From an uncultured Desulfuromonadales bacterium (lineage in GTDB: Bacteria > Desulfobacterota > Desulfuromonadia > Geobacterales > CAIOGM01), in the NCBI GenBank assembly GCA_903929485.1, contig CAIYUY010000167.1, positions 1-46,944 of the forward strand: 46,944 nt of DNA, read 5' to 3'. Numbering within the stretch: position 1 is the first letter of the stretch; the number at the start of each line of letters is the position of its first letter. Below, one piece after another: positions 33,435-42,449 of this stretch. The position numbers and the translations under genes are program-made. The notes under the pieces were generated by a model, which made no database searches, had not been told where the DNA came from, and saw only the letters and a program-made list of their open reading frames with translations.

Positions 33435-34235
33435 TCATGAAACATGACGGACCGCATCTTTCAGGGATTTCACCAGAACGGCGACTTTTTCCCCAAGCTC
33501 GTCCCCCTGATATTGCTCGAACAGTGCAACCAGCGCACTCCCCACCACGACACCGTCAGCTACCGCCGCCATCTGCGCGGCCTGCCGGGGGGTGGAGATA
33601 CCGAAACCGACGGCAACCGGCAGGTCGGTACGCTCCCTGATCCCGGCGACGGCGCCGGCCACGCTCCCCGAGACCTCTTGTCGGGCGCCGGTGACGCCGG
33701 TGACGGAGACATAATAGAGGAAGCCGCTCCCCTGCCGACTGGCCAGGTCGATGCGCCGGTCGTCGGAGGTGGGGGTCAACAGGCTGATCAGGTCGATACC
33801 GGAGCGCTGCAAGAACCCACGCAGCTCACCCGACTCCTCGGGAGGGAGATCCACCAGAAGCAGTGCGTCGATACCGGCGGCGGCGGCGTCAACGGCAAAC
33901 CGTTCCAACCCGTAGGTGAAAACCGGATTGTAATACCCCATGAGCAGGATGGGGATCCGGCTGGTCAGGCGGGCTCTTTTGACGCACTCCAGGATCGCCG
34001 GCAGGGTGGTTCCCGCCAGGAGCGCCCGCTGGGAGGAACGCTGAATGGTGGGACCGTCGGCCATGGGGTCTGAAAAGGGAACCCCCAGTTCGATGATGTC
34101 GGCCCCTGCATGCTCAAGGATGCCGATAAGTTTTTCCGTGGCAAGAAGATCCGGATCGCCGGCAGTGATGAAGGTCACCAGCCCTTTTTCATTACGACTC
34201 CGAAGCTCGGCAAATTTCAGTCCTATTCTGCTCAT
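33435..34235 (-). CDS. trpA: Tryptophan synthase alpha subunit
   Basis: A 266-residue TIM-barrel enzyme that splits indole-3-glycerol phosphate and passes indole to TrpB. The catalytic Glu and Asp are in [14 protein letters not shown], and the phosphate-binding GFGIST and VVVGSALV are intact. trpB, usually next door, is not upstream; the neighbour is a carotenoid gene 158 bases away. AAGGAG precedes the start at a long distance (12 bases). Confidence 0.95.
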   Translation of the reverse strand: MSRIGLKFAELRSRNEKGLVTFITAGDPDLLATEKLIGILEHAGADIIELGVPFSDPMADGPTIQRSSQRALLAGTTLPAILECVKRARLTSRIPILLMGYYNPVFTYGLERFAVDAAAAGIDALLLVDLPPEESGELRGFLQRSGIDLISLLTPTSDDRRIDLASRQGSGFLYYVSVTGVTGARQEVSGSVAGAVAGIRERTDLPVAVGFGISTPRQAAQMAAVADGVVVGSALVALFEQYQGDELGEKVAVLVKSLKDAVRHVS

Positions 34236-34393
34236 GGTATGCCTGTTCTCCTTCCCTCGGGCTGACGACTTTATGGCAATAATCTCTTGGCAAGCGTCTC
34301 ACCGCACTCTTCGTACTCCATGAACAGAGCGCTTGTCAAGATGGAATCAGTAACGGGACATCCATGAGCAGCATGAACCCGGCGCAAAACCTG

Positions 34394-35245
34394 CTACGGC
34401 GCCGCCTGCCGGGGATAATCTCGCAGGGAATCCGCCAGCTCTTCCGGAGTATACCGGTTGATCCGCCGGCGGATGAAAATGGCGGAGATCACCAAAGGGA
34501 GAAAGACGATGAAGAGGCCGGATACGGCAATTGTCACCTCCCCAATGAGCAGCGCCATGGAGAGGTTGAAGGCGATGACGGAAAGATAGAGGATCGGACC
34601 GAGAAAAGCCTTGAAGGGGAGTAACCGAACCCCAGCCGGGGGTTGGAGACCGGCGGAGCGGGAGGCGAACCGCTGCAGGGCGAAGATCATGACGGCGCTG
34701 ACAAGCCACCATCCCAAGTAGTTACTGAGAGGAACCCCGAAGTGATGCCCCTTCTCCCGGTAGCCATAGATCTGCCCCAAAAACCAACGCTTCCCCTGGA
34801 GGGAGACCGGATCAATGATAATGTCCAGATAAGCCTGGAGGAGTGAGCCGAGAAGGAGCAGGGAGAAGGATTTTCGGAGGGAGCGGGTTTCCAGAGGGAT
34901 CAGATTCCAGCGCCACCCGCGCAAGGGCGCCAGGATAAAGAGCGCCGTGCTGTAGCTGCAGTAACAGAGAAAGACATAGGAAAGGGAATCGAAAAAAGGG
35001 ACGCCGGCGATCCAAAGCTCCCGATTGCTGGTGGCGTCGATATAATAATACCAGCCGTAGGGAAAACCGTTGTTGATGGAAGAGAGCTCCGAGGCGAAGG
35101 AGATCAGGTAGCCTACGATGGTGAAGGAGATAACGGCCCGCCACCCCAGGTGGAGCACCGCGGCAAGGAGATAGGCGGCAAAAAACGCGAAGACATAGGG
35201 ACGGCACGTGAACGTCCCCAGCGCAATGTCAAATAAACCACTCAT
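34394..35245 (-). CDS. Carotenoid biosynthesis protein (CruF/DUF422 family)
   Basis: A 283-residue membrane protein with about seven helices. GWYYYIDATSNRELWIAGVPFFDSLSYVFLCYCSY and GHHFGVPLSNYLGWWLVSA are the conserved stretches of the DUF422/CruF family, which includes a 2''-O-hydroxylase/hydratase acting on carotenoid end groups. Whether it acts on a carotenoid here is unproven; no other carotenoid gene is in the window. It starts 10 bases after mlaD and is probably co-transcribed with the MCE genes. Confidence 0.82.
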   Translation of the reverse strand: MSGLFDIALGTFTCRPYVFAFFAAYLLAAVLHLGWRAVISFTIVGYLISFASELSSINNGFPYGWYYYIDATSNRELWIAGVPFFDSLSYVFLCYCSYSTALFILAPLRGWRWNLIPLETRSLRKSFSLLLLGSLLQAYLDIIIDPVSLQGKRWFLGQIYGYREKGHHFGVPLSNYLGWWLVSAVMIFALQRFASRSAGLQPPAGVRLLPFKAFLGPILYLSVIAFNLSMALLIGEVTIAVSGLFIVFLPLVISAIFIRRRINRYTPEELADSLRDYPRQAAP

Positions 35246-35255
35246 AAAACGGACA

Positions 35256-36305
35256 TCAGAAGAAGGTCCCGATGATGCTCCCCAACACGGATATGGGGCC
35301 GGAGTCAGCCAGCCCGTCCATCGCCTTTTCGGTCTTCTTCAGGGCAGCCGTAGCCTCAAGATAGAGTTTGTCGTCGTTCACCAGCTTTCCCATGGTTCCC
35401 TGGCCGCTGTTGATCTTGGCGGCAATCTCCTTAACATTCCTGGAGGCGTCGCGGGCCTCCAGGTAGAGGGCGTCATCGTTCACCAGTTTACCCAGGCTCC
35501 CCTCCCCCTTGTTGACCTTGGCTACGATCTGTTGGAACTCCCGCGCCCCCTCGTTGAGCCCCGCCACTGCCCCCTTGGCGCTCTCGTAGAGACGATCGTC
35601 ATTCATGAGTTTGCCGATACTCCCCTCCCCTCGGTCGATCTTGCCGGAGATGTTCTTCAGACTGGCTGTCATTTCGCTGGCGTTGGCATACAGGGTCCGG
35701 TCGTTGAGCAGGAGAGCCATGGAGCCGTTCCCATGGTCAAACTTGGCGGTGATACTGTTAATGTTGGCAAGCGTCCCCTTGATGTTCCCCCGGTTTTCAT
35801 CAAGAAGTGACGACAACTTTCCCATGATCTCGTTCTGGTTCCGGTTCAGGTCGGTGACCAGAAGCTTGGCGTCCTTGGTCAGATCGCTGACGTTATCCAC
35901 GATGATGTCGATATTGGCCACGTCGCGACTGGTGACGCTGCTCCCCTGGGGAAGAAGCGCGGCTGCGGGGGTGCCGAAGGAGAGCCCCAAAAACTGCCCC
36001 CCCAACAGGTTGGTAAGGCGCAACGTCGCCACCGAATCAGCCCTGATGACCGTTCCCGGCTTTACCTCGAAGTCGATGCGTACCTTATCTCCTTCAAGCC
36101 CGATTTTCTTGATGGTCCCCACCTCTACACCGGCCAGACGGACCGAATCCCCCACCTTAAGACCGGTGGTGCTGGATAGATAGGTCTTGTAGGGGACATT
36201 CTTCACGAAAGGATTCCACTTCTCTCCCATTTCCAGCATCACCCCCAGAAGGATGAGCCCCGTAATGAAGAAAAACCCGACCTTTTTTTCAATGGATACC
36301 GACAT
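35256..36305 (-). CDS. mlaD: MlaD-like MCE family lipid-binding protein with C-terminal repeats
   Basis: A 349-residue protein: N-terminal membrane anchor (FFFITGLILLGVMLEMG), MCE domain (~35-115: GLKVGDSVRLAGVEVGTIKKIGL, FGTPAAALLPQGSSV), then a helical region. Four repeats of G-x-G-S-x-G-K-L-x-N-D-x-x-L-Y occur at ~192-206, 227-240, 268-281 and 302-315, spaced 35-40 residues. This long repeat tail is absent from E. coli MlaD (183 residues) but occurs in other MCE proteins of deltaproteobacteria. It carries phospholipid between the membranes together with MlaE permease, encoded just upstream. Confidence 0.88.
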   Translation of the reverse strand: MSVSIEKKVGFFFITGLILLGVMLEMGEKWNPFVKNVPYKTYLSSTTGLKVGDSVRLAGVEVGTIKKIGLEGDKVRIDFEVKPGTVIRADSVATLRLTNLLGGQFLGLSFGTPAAALLPQGSSVTSRDVANIDIIVDNVSDLTKDAKLLVTDLNRNQNEIMGKLSSLLDENRGNIKGTLANINSITAKFDHGNGSMALLLNDRTLYANASEMTASLKNISGKIDRGEGSIGKLMNDDRLYESAKGAVAGLNEGAREFQQIVAKVNKGEGSLGKLVNDDALYLEARDASRNVKEIAAKINSGQGTMGKLVNDDKLYLEATAALKKTEKAMDGLADSGPISVLGSIIGTFF

Positions 36306-36338
36306 AAGAAAAACCTCCAGGGATAAAACCGGCTAGAG

Positions 36339-37133
36339 CTACATCATGAGCCGCGTCAGGAAATAGTCCAGGGCGAGAATAGACATGAACGACAACACCA
36401 CGGATCGCGTCGTCGATTCACCGATCCCCCTGGGTCCCCCCGTCGTCCGGAAACCGATGTAACAGGAGACAAGGGCGATGGTGCCGCCGAAGACGAAAGC
36501 CTTCACCATCCCGGCGCCCACCTCATGGAGTGTCAATGACGTTCTGAGACTGTCGAAATAGGCGGAATAGGAGATGAATATCTTCGGATGGAGGTGACTG
36601 ATCATCCCGCCGCCAATCATCCCCACCACATCGGCATAGACCACCAGAATGGGGACGCAGATGATACTGGCGACAAAGCGGGGCATGGCCAGATAGCGGA
36701 CCGGGTTGATATCCAGAGTCTTGAGGGCGTCAATCTCCTCGTAGACCTTCATGACCCCAAGCTCCGCGGCCATTGACGACCCGACCCGACCGGCCACAAG
36801 AAAGCAGGTCATGACCGGTCCCATCTCCCTCACCATGGAGTAACCCACAATGGCGCCGATAATATTCTGACCGCCATATTTGTAAAGTTCAGCCCCGGTC
36901 TGAAGCGCCAGCACCATCCCCACAAAGAAGGCCATGACCGTGGCGATAGGAACCGTCTCGTAACCGAAGATCACCATCTGCTGCAGAATGGCCGGCAGAT
37001 TGCGAGGCGCCTCCCGAAAAAAGTAGATGATCTGCCCCAGCAAGGTCATGAACTCACCGACTATCTGGGTAAAATTTATTATTTTTTTTCCGGTTTTTTC
37101 AATGAATCCGACCACTGCCCCCCCCATCTCCAT
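36339..37133 (-). CDS. mlaE: MlaE-type ABC permease of the MCE lipid transport system
   Basis: A 264-residue inner-membrane permease. GYSMVREMGPVMTCFLVAGRVGSSMAAELG and EEIDALKTLDINPVRYLAMPRF are the MlaE/YrbE consensus. It moves phospholipid with MlaD. The ATPase subunit (MlaF), usually between mlaE and mlaD, is absent here, so the ATPase must be encoded elsewhere. The gene overlaps the upstream WPLY-repeat gene by 35 bases; a start two codons in (37127) shortens this slightly. Confidence 0.93.
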   Translation of the reverse strand: MEMGGAVVGFIEKTGKKIINFTQIVGEFMTLLGQIIYFFREAPRNLPAILQQMVIFGYETVPIATVMAFFVGMVLALQTGAELYKYGGQNIIGAIVGYSMVREMGPVMTCFLVAGRVGSSMAAELGVMKVYEEIDALKTLDINPVRYLAMPRFVASIICVPILVVYADVVGMIGGGMISHLHPKIFISYSAYFDSLRTSLTLHEVGAGMVKAFVFGGTIALVSCYIGFRTTGGPRGIGESTTRSVVLSFMSILALDYFLTRLMM

Positions 37134-38592
37134 GTTCCGTCATTGCTTCTCCCCAGGAAATCCCCAAGGGGAGCCAAAAGAAACTGAGGCGCACCCCATT
37201 CTCCGTACTCCGGTATCTGACCAGCCCTTTAAGCAGTCTCAGATCGGTGGCCGACTCTCCCCCCCGATAGGAAACCAACGGGAAGAGCTCATAGGCCAAC
37301 TCCTTCCCCCGCTGTTCGTGCCAGTAAAAATTCCAAAGAAAAGAGACCGCCGAATCACCTTCATCGTTCCACCGCTGCTGGTACAGTCGCCAGAAGGGAG
37401 CCCAGCTCTTTTCTATCCCTTCCTTGTCAAACACCGGCTCCACCGGGGCGGGAACCGAAACGGAACTTACCCCTCGCTCGTCTCGACGGTAAAGATAGAG
37501 GGGCCAAAGGGTGGTTTGCCGCCGGCTCATGGCGGCCTTGGGCCATCGTTCCTGAAAATCATTAAAAAGAAAATAAAAGATCCGACGGCGATCCTCTTCA
37601 AAGAGATCGGTCTCCATCCGATCGTGACGGTACAGGGGCCAGAGAAACCATTCCCTCCTCTTGCCGGGACTCCGTTCATCCGAATAGAAAGGGAGAAAAC
37701 GATCCACCTCCAGACCGGCGCCCCGTCCCGTAACCCAGAAGGGCCAGAACCAGTCGGTTTCGCTGACCCCCGTCTTCCGGTTATCGGAAAAACCGAAAAA
37801 GGGCCAGAGAAAGCGTCGGGAGGTAATCTGCGGGCCGTCGGCCAGGGCAAAAAGCGGCAACGCCGTGATCTTCGTCACCGGATTGTCACTGTTAAGATCA
37901 AGTTTTTCGTAGAAGAAAAACGGCCAAGCCAGGAAGTGCTTCTCATACACCCCCTCTTTATGCCCTTGGCCGTAAAGGGGCCAGAGCTGAAACCCGCTCT
38001 CCTTCTCCCCCTCCACCGTGGAAAAGAAGGGATACAGGTAATTACGCGTGGTGGTCCCCTTGTTCACGGTCCGGCCATAAAGGGGAAACATGACGAAATG
38101 GTACTCGTCTTTCCAGAACCTTTCATAGGCGTCACCGTAGAAGGGAAAGATCCAGAGATAGGGACCGTATTTGGGTGACTTCCCCTTCAGATAAAGGGGG
38201 AAGAACATGGAGCTCTCTTCCTCCCCTCCCGGTTCATTCCGGTGAAAGGTATTGATCTGGAAAAGTCCACGGACGGCCTGCACCCGCTCCACCTCCGGCC
38301 CGGATTCGGAGGAAACGGCGGGATAGAGATAGTCGCTCTTTACGCCGGCATGGAGAGCGTCATTTTCCCGATAGAAAAAAGGCCTCACGGCAAGGATGGA
38401 ATCCTCCCGACTCCGTTGAAACTTCAACAGCGGGCCAAGAATGGAAAGATTACTGAACCGCTCCTTGGGACTGCTCCGATAATCGATCAGCGGCCAGAGA
38501 GTAAAGATTTCCCCCTCTTCCGTAGCAACCGCGGGGGAAGCCAACAGCAACAGCGCCGCAACGACCAGGATATACCTTCCCAAAGAGGTCAT
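37099..38592 (-). CDS. Exported protein with repeated WPLY/FFPLY motifs
   Basis: A 497-residue secreted protein (signal peptide, cleavage after AVA). The mature part repeats short aromatic motifs of the form (L/F)-W-P-(L/F)-(Y/F) every 20-35 residues: FTLWPLID, FFPLYLKG, FPFYGDA, MFPLYGR, LWPLYGQG, WPFFFYE, LWPFFGFS, FWPFWVTG, LWPLYRHD, LWPLYLYR. The pattern suggests a beta-rich barrel or propeller facing a lipid surface. No function known. It overlaps mlaE by 35 bases, so it may take part in lipid transport. Confidence 0.8.
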   Translation of the reverse strand: MTSLGRYILVVAALLLLASPAVATEEGEIFTLWPLIDYRSSPKERFSNLSILGPLLKFQRSREDSILAVRPFFYRENDALHAGVKSDYLYPAVSSESGPEVERVQAVRGLFQINTFHRNEPGGEEESSMFFPLYLKGKSPKYGPYLWIFPFYGDAYERFWKDEYHFVMFPLYGRTVNKGTTTRNYLYPFFSTVEGEKESGFQLWPLYGQGHKEGVYEKHFLAWPFFFYEKLDLNSDNPVTKITALPLFALADGPQITSRRFLWPFFGFSDNRKTGVSETDWFWPFWVTGRGAGLEVDRFLPFYSDERSPGKRREWFLWPLYRHDRMETDLFEEDRRRIFYFLFNDFQERWPKAAMSRRQTTLWPLYLYRRDERGVSSVSVPAPVEPVFDKEGIEKSWAPFWRLYQQRWNDEGDSAVSFLWNFYWHEQRGKELAYELFPLVSYRGGESATDLRLLKGLVRYRSTENGVRLSFFWLPLGISWGEAMTEHGDGGGSGRIH

Positions 38593-38643
38593 GAGACCGC
38601 CATCCCCCTATCGGAATAAGAGCCCGTGGCGCGCAACCACCCT

Positions 38644-38667
38644 GTTCCCAAACCGGAGCGTGGGAAC
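38644..38667. repeat. GTTCCCA...TGGGAAC hairpin between leuD and the WPLY gene
   Basis: A perfect 7-bp stem with loop AACCGGAGCG. It looks like a degenerate member of the widespread GTTCCCACGCTCC...GTGGGAAC intergenic repeat. No T-run, so weak as a terminator. Confidence 0.5.
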
Positions 38668-38690
38668 GGTAGAGTTCCGGTCATCGTCAC

Positions 38691-39218
38691 TCAATATTTT
38701 CCGTCGGCATAGTCGACCCAGCCGCCGGCCGTGACCAGAGCCTGATCAAAAGGGGCCAGCTCAAAAACAAACCGCTCCCGGCGTCCGCCGCCGCGAACGA
38801 CTCCCGTCTGAAGGGAAATATCCAGATCGATAACGACGTCATCAGCTCCCGCGAAGGAAAAGAGCAACTCCAGAAGCTCCGGTGAAGCTTCGATGGCAGC
38901 CATGCCGCAGTTGAACATGTTCTGCCGGAAAATCCGGGCGAAAGAGCCGGCGATAACCGCGGTGATGCCGTTCACTTCGAATACCCAAGGGGCATGCTCC
39001 CGTGAAGAACCGCACCCGAAGTTGTCCCGGGAAACGATGACCCGGGCGGTGCGGCACTTCTCGCTTTTGGGATCGAATCCGGAAAGTTTCAGATCCTCCA
39101 GGATATACGGCTTCAGGTCTTCCTTGGTTATCTCGGTAAGATACTTGGCCGGGATGATCTCGTCTGTATTTATGTCCGACCGGTCCAAAAAGAGGGCAGG
39201 TCCGCCGAATGTTTTCAT
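38691..39218 (-). CDS. leuD: 3-isopropylmalate dehydratase small subunit
   Basis: A 175-residue swivel domain of the aconitase family; with LeuC it converts 2- to 3-isopropylmalate in leucine synthesis. DINTDEIIPAKYL and the substrate loop NFGCGSSREHAPWV are typical. Start at 39218 from AAGGAG 6 bases upstream; the frame is open 65 codons further but only as shadow of leuC. It follows leuC by 46 bases. A homoaconitase-type role cannot be excluded from sequence alone. Confidence 0.93.
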   Translation of the reverse strand: MKTFGGPALFLDRSDINTDEIIPAKYLTEITKEDLKPYILEDLKLSGFDPKSEKCRTARVIVSRDNFGCGSSREHAPWVFEVNGITAVIAGSFARIFRQNMFNCGMAAIEASPELLELLFSFAGADDVVIDLDISLQTGVVRGGGRRERFVFELAPFDQALVTAGGWVDYADGKY

Positions 39219-39264
39219 GAAATACTCCTTGATATCCTGTTCATCTCTGTAAATATTGTTTATT

Positions 39265-40548
39265 TCAGAGATAGTTCCTCGGGTCGGCGATGACCCCCTC
39301 CATGGCGGTGGCCGCGGCGGTGGCGGGGGACATGAGATGCACCATCCCCCCCTTTCCCATCCGTCCCCTGAAGTTCCGATTGGTGGTGGAGGCGCAAGCC
39401 TCCCCCTCGGCAAGGACCCCGGAGCTCATCCCCAGACAGGCGCCGCAGGTGGGATTGGTGACGCAGAAGCCGGCGTCCATGAATATTTCCATAAGCCCTT
39501 CACTCAGGGCGTCCTTATAAACCTGGGGGGTAGCCGGGGAGAGTATTCCGCGCACTGTCGGCGCGATCTTGCGCCCCTTGAGGATCGCCGCGACAATCCT
39601 CAAGTCTTCCAGACGACCGTTGGTGCAGGAGCCGATATAGACCTGATCCACCGGTGTCCCCGCCATTTCCACCACCGTCTTCACCAGATCCGGTTTATAG
39701 CCGTAGGTGACCACCGGCTCCAGCGTCGTGACATCAATGTTCATGACGTTATCATAAACGGCGTCGGCATCGGAACACCATCTGGTGAAATCCGCCAGAG
39801 CCGCCTCTTTTGTGGCGTACTCTCCGGAGATGAAGGGCCAAAGATACTCCACCGTGGTCATGTCCGGCATGCAGATACCGGAAGTGCCGCCGGCCTCGAT
39901 GGCCATGTTGCAGAGCGTCATGCGGGATTCCATGCTCATGGAATCCACTACCGTTCCGCCGAATTCCATCACCCGGTCGGTGGCGCCGTTGACACTGATC
40001 AGACTGATGACGTGAAGGATGACATCCTTGGCGTAGACCCCCTTCTGCAGAGTGCCGGTGAGGTTAAACCGGATACTCTTGGGCTCGCGGAAGGCGCAGA
40101 CCCCCTTGAGTATCCCCACCTCCAGATCAGTGGTTCCCACCCCGGCGGCGAAGGCGCCGAAAGCGCCATGGGTACAGGTGTGGGAGTCACCCATGATAAC
40201 CGTATAACCGGGACGAATAAACCCCTTTTCCGGGAAGAGGGCGTGGCAGACACCGTTGGCCCCCACATCGAAAAAGTCCTTGATGTCATGACGGTGGGCC
40301 CATTCACGCAGGATCTTGGCCTGAGTCGCGGTCTTGGTGTCCTTGCTGGGGGTAACGTGGTCGATAACGGCTTTGATCCTTGAGGTATCGAAGACCCGGT
40401 CCTTCCCCCGCGCCATGAGATCGGCAATGGCGATGGGAGTCGTAATCTCGTGGCACATGACGACATCCAGACGAAGCACCCGGGTTCCGGGAAACGGCTC
40501 ATCAATCACGTGACTGGCAAAAATCTTTTCGGCGGTGGTCATCCCCAT
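39265..40548 (-). CDS. leuC: 3-isopropylmalate dehydratase large subunit
   Basis: A 427-residue subunit with the 4Fe-4S site: IGSCTNGRLEDL (first Cys) and NPTCGACLGMSSG (the C-x2-C pair). HDIKDFFDVGANGVCHALFPEKG and GDSHTCTHGAFGAFAAGVGTTD match the ~420-residue archaeal/Geobacter type rather than the 466-residue E. coli type. This group includes isopropylmalate, citramalate and homoaconitate isomerases. AAGGAA precedes the ATG at 40548; MTT two codons on is the alternative. Confidence 0.93.
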   Translation of the reverse strand: MGMTTAEKIFASHVIDEPFPGTRVLRLDVVMCHEITTPIAIADLMARGKDRVFDTSRIKAVIDHVTPSKDTKTATQAKILREWAHRHDIKDFFDVGANGVCHALFPEKGFIRPGYTVIMGDSHTCTHGAFGAFAAGVGTTDLEVGILKGVCAFREPKSIRFNLTGTLQKGVYAKDVILHVISLISVNGATDRVMEFGGTVVDSMSMESRMTLCNMAIEAGGTSGICMPDMTTVEYLWPFISGEYATKEAALADFTRWCSDADAVYDNVMNIDVTTLEPVVTYGYKPDLVKTVVEMAGTPVDQVYIGSCTNGRLEDLRIVAAILKGRKIAPTVRGILSPATPQVYKDALSEGLMEIFMDAGFCVTNPTCGACLGMSSGVLAEGEACASTTNRNFRGRMGKGGMVHLMSPATAAATAMEGVIADPRNYL

Positions 40549-40697
40549 GGGGCAGTTTCCTTTCTCGGCGAGAGAGTAGTGGCTTGATAAATACGAGACA
40601 ATACCAGATGGCACGTTTCGTGTCGATACCGGATTTCATTTTGTTCAAGAAAAGTCCGTCAAGACTCCTCAGCTGGACAAGCCGGAACCAAACAGGA

Positions 40698-40857
40698 CGC
40701 GGATGAACGCCGATGAACGCGGATCTAAAACACAGATTTCAGTCCATTACGACGGGAAACTGGTTGGTGAATATCTTATGATCGCATAAACCCTCGGAAG
40801 CAGCCGGTGGTCAGAGCGAATAAGAGGTTGATCCGCGTCCATCCGCGTTTATCCGCG
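40698..40857. repeat. Inverted 10-bp periodic repeats, CGCGGAT type
   Basis: CGCGGATGAA-type units (40698-40724, period 10) face ATCCGCGTCC-type units (40831-40857, period 10) in the long gap between leuC and the LOG gene (40549-41011). The arms can pair over ~27 bases. This is a common intergenic sequence in deltaproteobacteria; the divergent promoters of leuC and the LOG gene must also lie in this gap but I cannot place them. Confidence 0.65.
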
Positions 40858-41011
40858 CACAACGGTTTTGAATTTTCAAGTTTGTTTAGAAATTGTAAAA
40901 GACTTCGTGTACTTTGCATTTTTGTGGTTCAAAGGTTATTTATTTTGCCCGACGCACCTCTCATGATATACTTGCTGCTACAACTTTTAGTAAGAAAGGT
41001 CACCACTCCCC

Positions 41012-42052
41012 ATGGAACTTACCTTTACCCATAACAACGGGGCAATCGACGAGCTCATCGACAGACTCATGGAAACCGCCGGAGGGATTCATAACCCCAA
41101 GATCATCCGCGAGATGGTCATCACCGCCCTCAAGGCCGGCCAGGAGAGCGATTACCCGGCTGACCTGAAGCTGATCCGCTCCACCATGAAGGAGATGCGC
41201 TATACCAACAAGGTCTTCGCCCCCTACCGGCGCCGACGGAAGGTGACCATTTTCGGTTCGGCCCGGACCTTGCCCAACGATCCGATCTATATTAACTGCG
41301 TCCGTTTCAGCCGGGAACTGGCCCGCCGGGGGTACATGATCATCACCGGGGGGGGGCCCGGCATCATGCAGGCCGGTAATGAAGGGGCCGGGAGCGAGAA
41401 CTCCTTTGCCGTCAACATCAGGCTCCCCTTCGAACAGTCCCCCAACCCCATCATGTCCGCCACCCCCCGGCTGATTACCTACAAATATTTTTTCAACCGA
41501 AAGGTTGCGTTTGTCAGGGAGGCGGAAGCCATCGCCGTTTTCCCCGGCGGCTTCGGCACATTGGATGAGGCCATGGAGGTCTTCACCCTTATCCAGACCG
41601 GCAAGACCTCACCCAAACCGCTGGTCCTCATTGATGACGGCAACGGTTTCTGGGAAAACTGGCTGGCATTTGTCAAACAGCGGCTGCTGGGGATGAGCCT
41701 CATCTCCGGAGAAGACTTCTCCCTCTTCACCATCACCAGCGATCCGGACGAGGCGATTTCGGTCATCGAAAACTTTTACCGGAATTACCACTCTCTTCGG
41801 TTTGTCCGGGGGAAATTGGTTATTCGCCTGAACCGGCAATTGGAGCCGGAGGAGATTCGGACCATCGAAACCGAGTTTCCCGAGCTTTACGAGCCCGGCA
41901 GCCGAATCACCATCACCCCTCCCCTGCCGGAAGAGAAGGACGAACCGGACCTGCTCCATCTCCCCCGCATTCTCATGAGCTTTGACCATCATCGCTACGG
42001 ACTTCTCATCGCCTGCATCTGGAGGATTAACTCCTTCCCCTTGATCAATTAA
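41012..42052 (+). CDS. LOG family protein (nucleoside monophosphate hydrolase type)
   Basis: A 346-residue protein with the Rossmann-like LOG core: TIFGSARTLPNDP, GGGPGIMQAGNEGAG (the phosphate loop) and the active-site motif PGGFGTLDE. LOG proteins release the base from nucleotide monophosphates (cytokinin-activating in plants, PpnN-like in bacteria). The extra ~70 N-terminal residues and ~90 C-terminal residues place it with the long bacterial type. Single gene, followed by the cold shock gene after 107 bases. Confidence 0.9.
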   Translation: MELTFTHNNGAIDELIDRLMETAGGIHNPKIIREMVITALKAGQESDYPADLKLIRSTMKEMRYTNKVFAPYRRRRKVTIFGSARTLPNDPIYINCVRFSRELARRGYMIITGGGPGIMQAGNEGAGSENSFAVNIRLPFEQSPNPIMSATPRLITYKYFFNRKVAFVREAEAIAVFPGGFGTLDEAMEVFTLIQTGKTSPKPLVLIDDGNGFWENWLAFVKQRLLGMSLISGEDFSLFTITSDPDEAISVIENFYRNYHSLRFVRGKLVIRLNRQLEPEEIRTIETEFPELYEPGSRITITPPLPEEKDEPDLLHLPRILMSFDHHRYGLLIACIWRINSFPLIN

Positions 42053-42076
42053 TTTGACATCGGACGAAAAAAAATC

Positions 42077-42105
42077 TTGACAACCTTATTACTCATGATT
42101 AATGT
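42077..42105 (+). promoter_or_regulatory. Sigma-70 promoter of the cold shock gene
   Basis: TTGACA (42077-42082), 17 bases, TAATGT (42100-42105). The predicted start near 42112 leaves a ~48-base leader. Confidence 0.65.
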
Positions 42106-42159
42106 ACGCAAGGAAGGTTCGGGTGGGTCAAGACTGTAAAGAAGGCAAAGGAGTGAAAC

Positions 42160-42363
42160 ATGGCACAGGGAAAAGTAAAATGGTTCAATGACGCGAAAGG
42201 GTTCGGCTTCATCGAGCAGGAGAGCGGCGAGGATGTCTTCTGCCACTTTTCAGCCATCCAGGGTGACGGCTTCAAATCCGTTGCCGAAGGCGAAGCCGTC
42301 ACCTTCGACGTGGTCAACGGTCCCAAGGGGCTCCAGGCCGCCAACGTCAGAAAAGCCAAGTAA
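42160..42363 (+). CDS. Cold shock domain protein (CspA family)
   Basis: A 67-residue OB-fold RNA chaperone. RNP1 KGFGFI and RNP2 VFCHFS are both present ([27 protein letters not shown]). It binds single-stranded RNA or DNA and melts structure. Cys within RNP2 (VFCHF) replaces the usual Val, which is a known variant. Own promoter upstream and strong terminator downstream. Confidence 0.96.
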   Translation: MAQGKVKWFNDAKGFGFIEQESGEDVFCHFSAIQGDGFKSVAEGEAVTFDVVNGPKGLQAANVRKAK

Positions 42364-42384
42364 TCCGGCGACAACAAACATGAT

Positions 42385-42427
42385 GAAGAAGGCCCCCGTA
42401 AGCTCATGAGCCGCGGGGGCTTTCTTC
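42385..42427 (+). terminator. Strong intrinsic terminator after the cold shock gene
   Basis: GAAGAAGGCCCCCG (42385-42398) pairs with CGGGGGCTTTCTTC (42414-42427), a 14-bp stem with one G-U pair, ending in a TTTCTTC tract. It stops transcription just 23 bases before the next gene. Confidence 0.85.
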
Positions 42428-42449
42428 ATTCACGAAGGACAGCCCACCC

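Noticed and set aside
41479-41766. Minus-strand small frame within the LOG gene
   Set aside because: Antisense to a well supported gene; no start signal.
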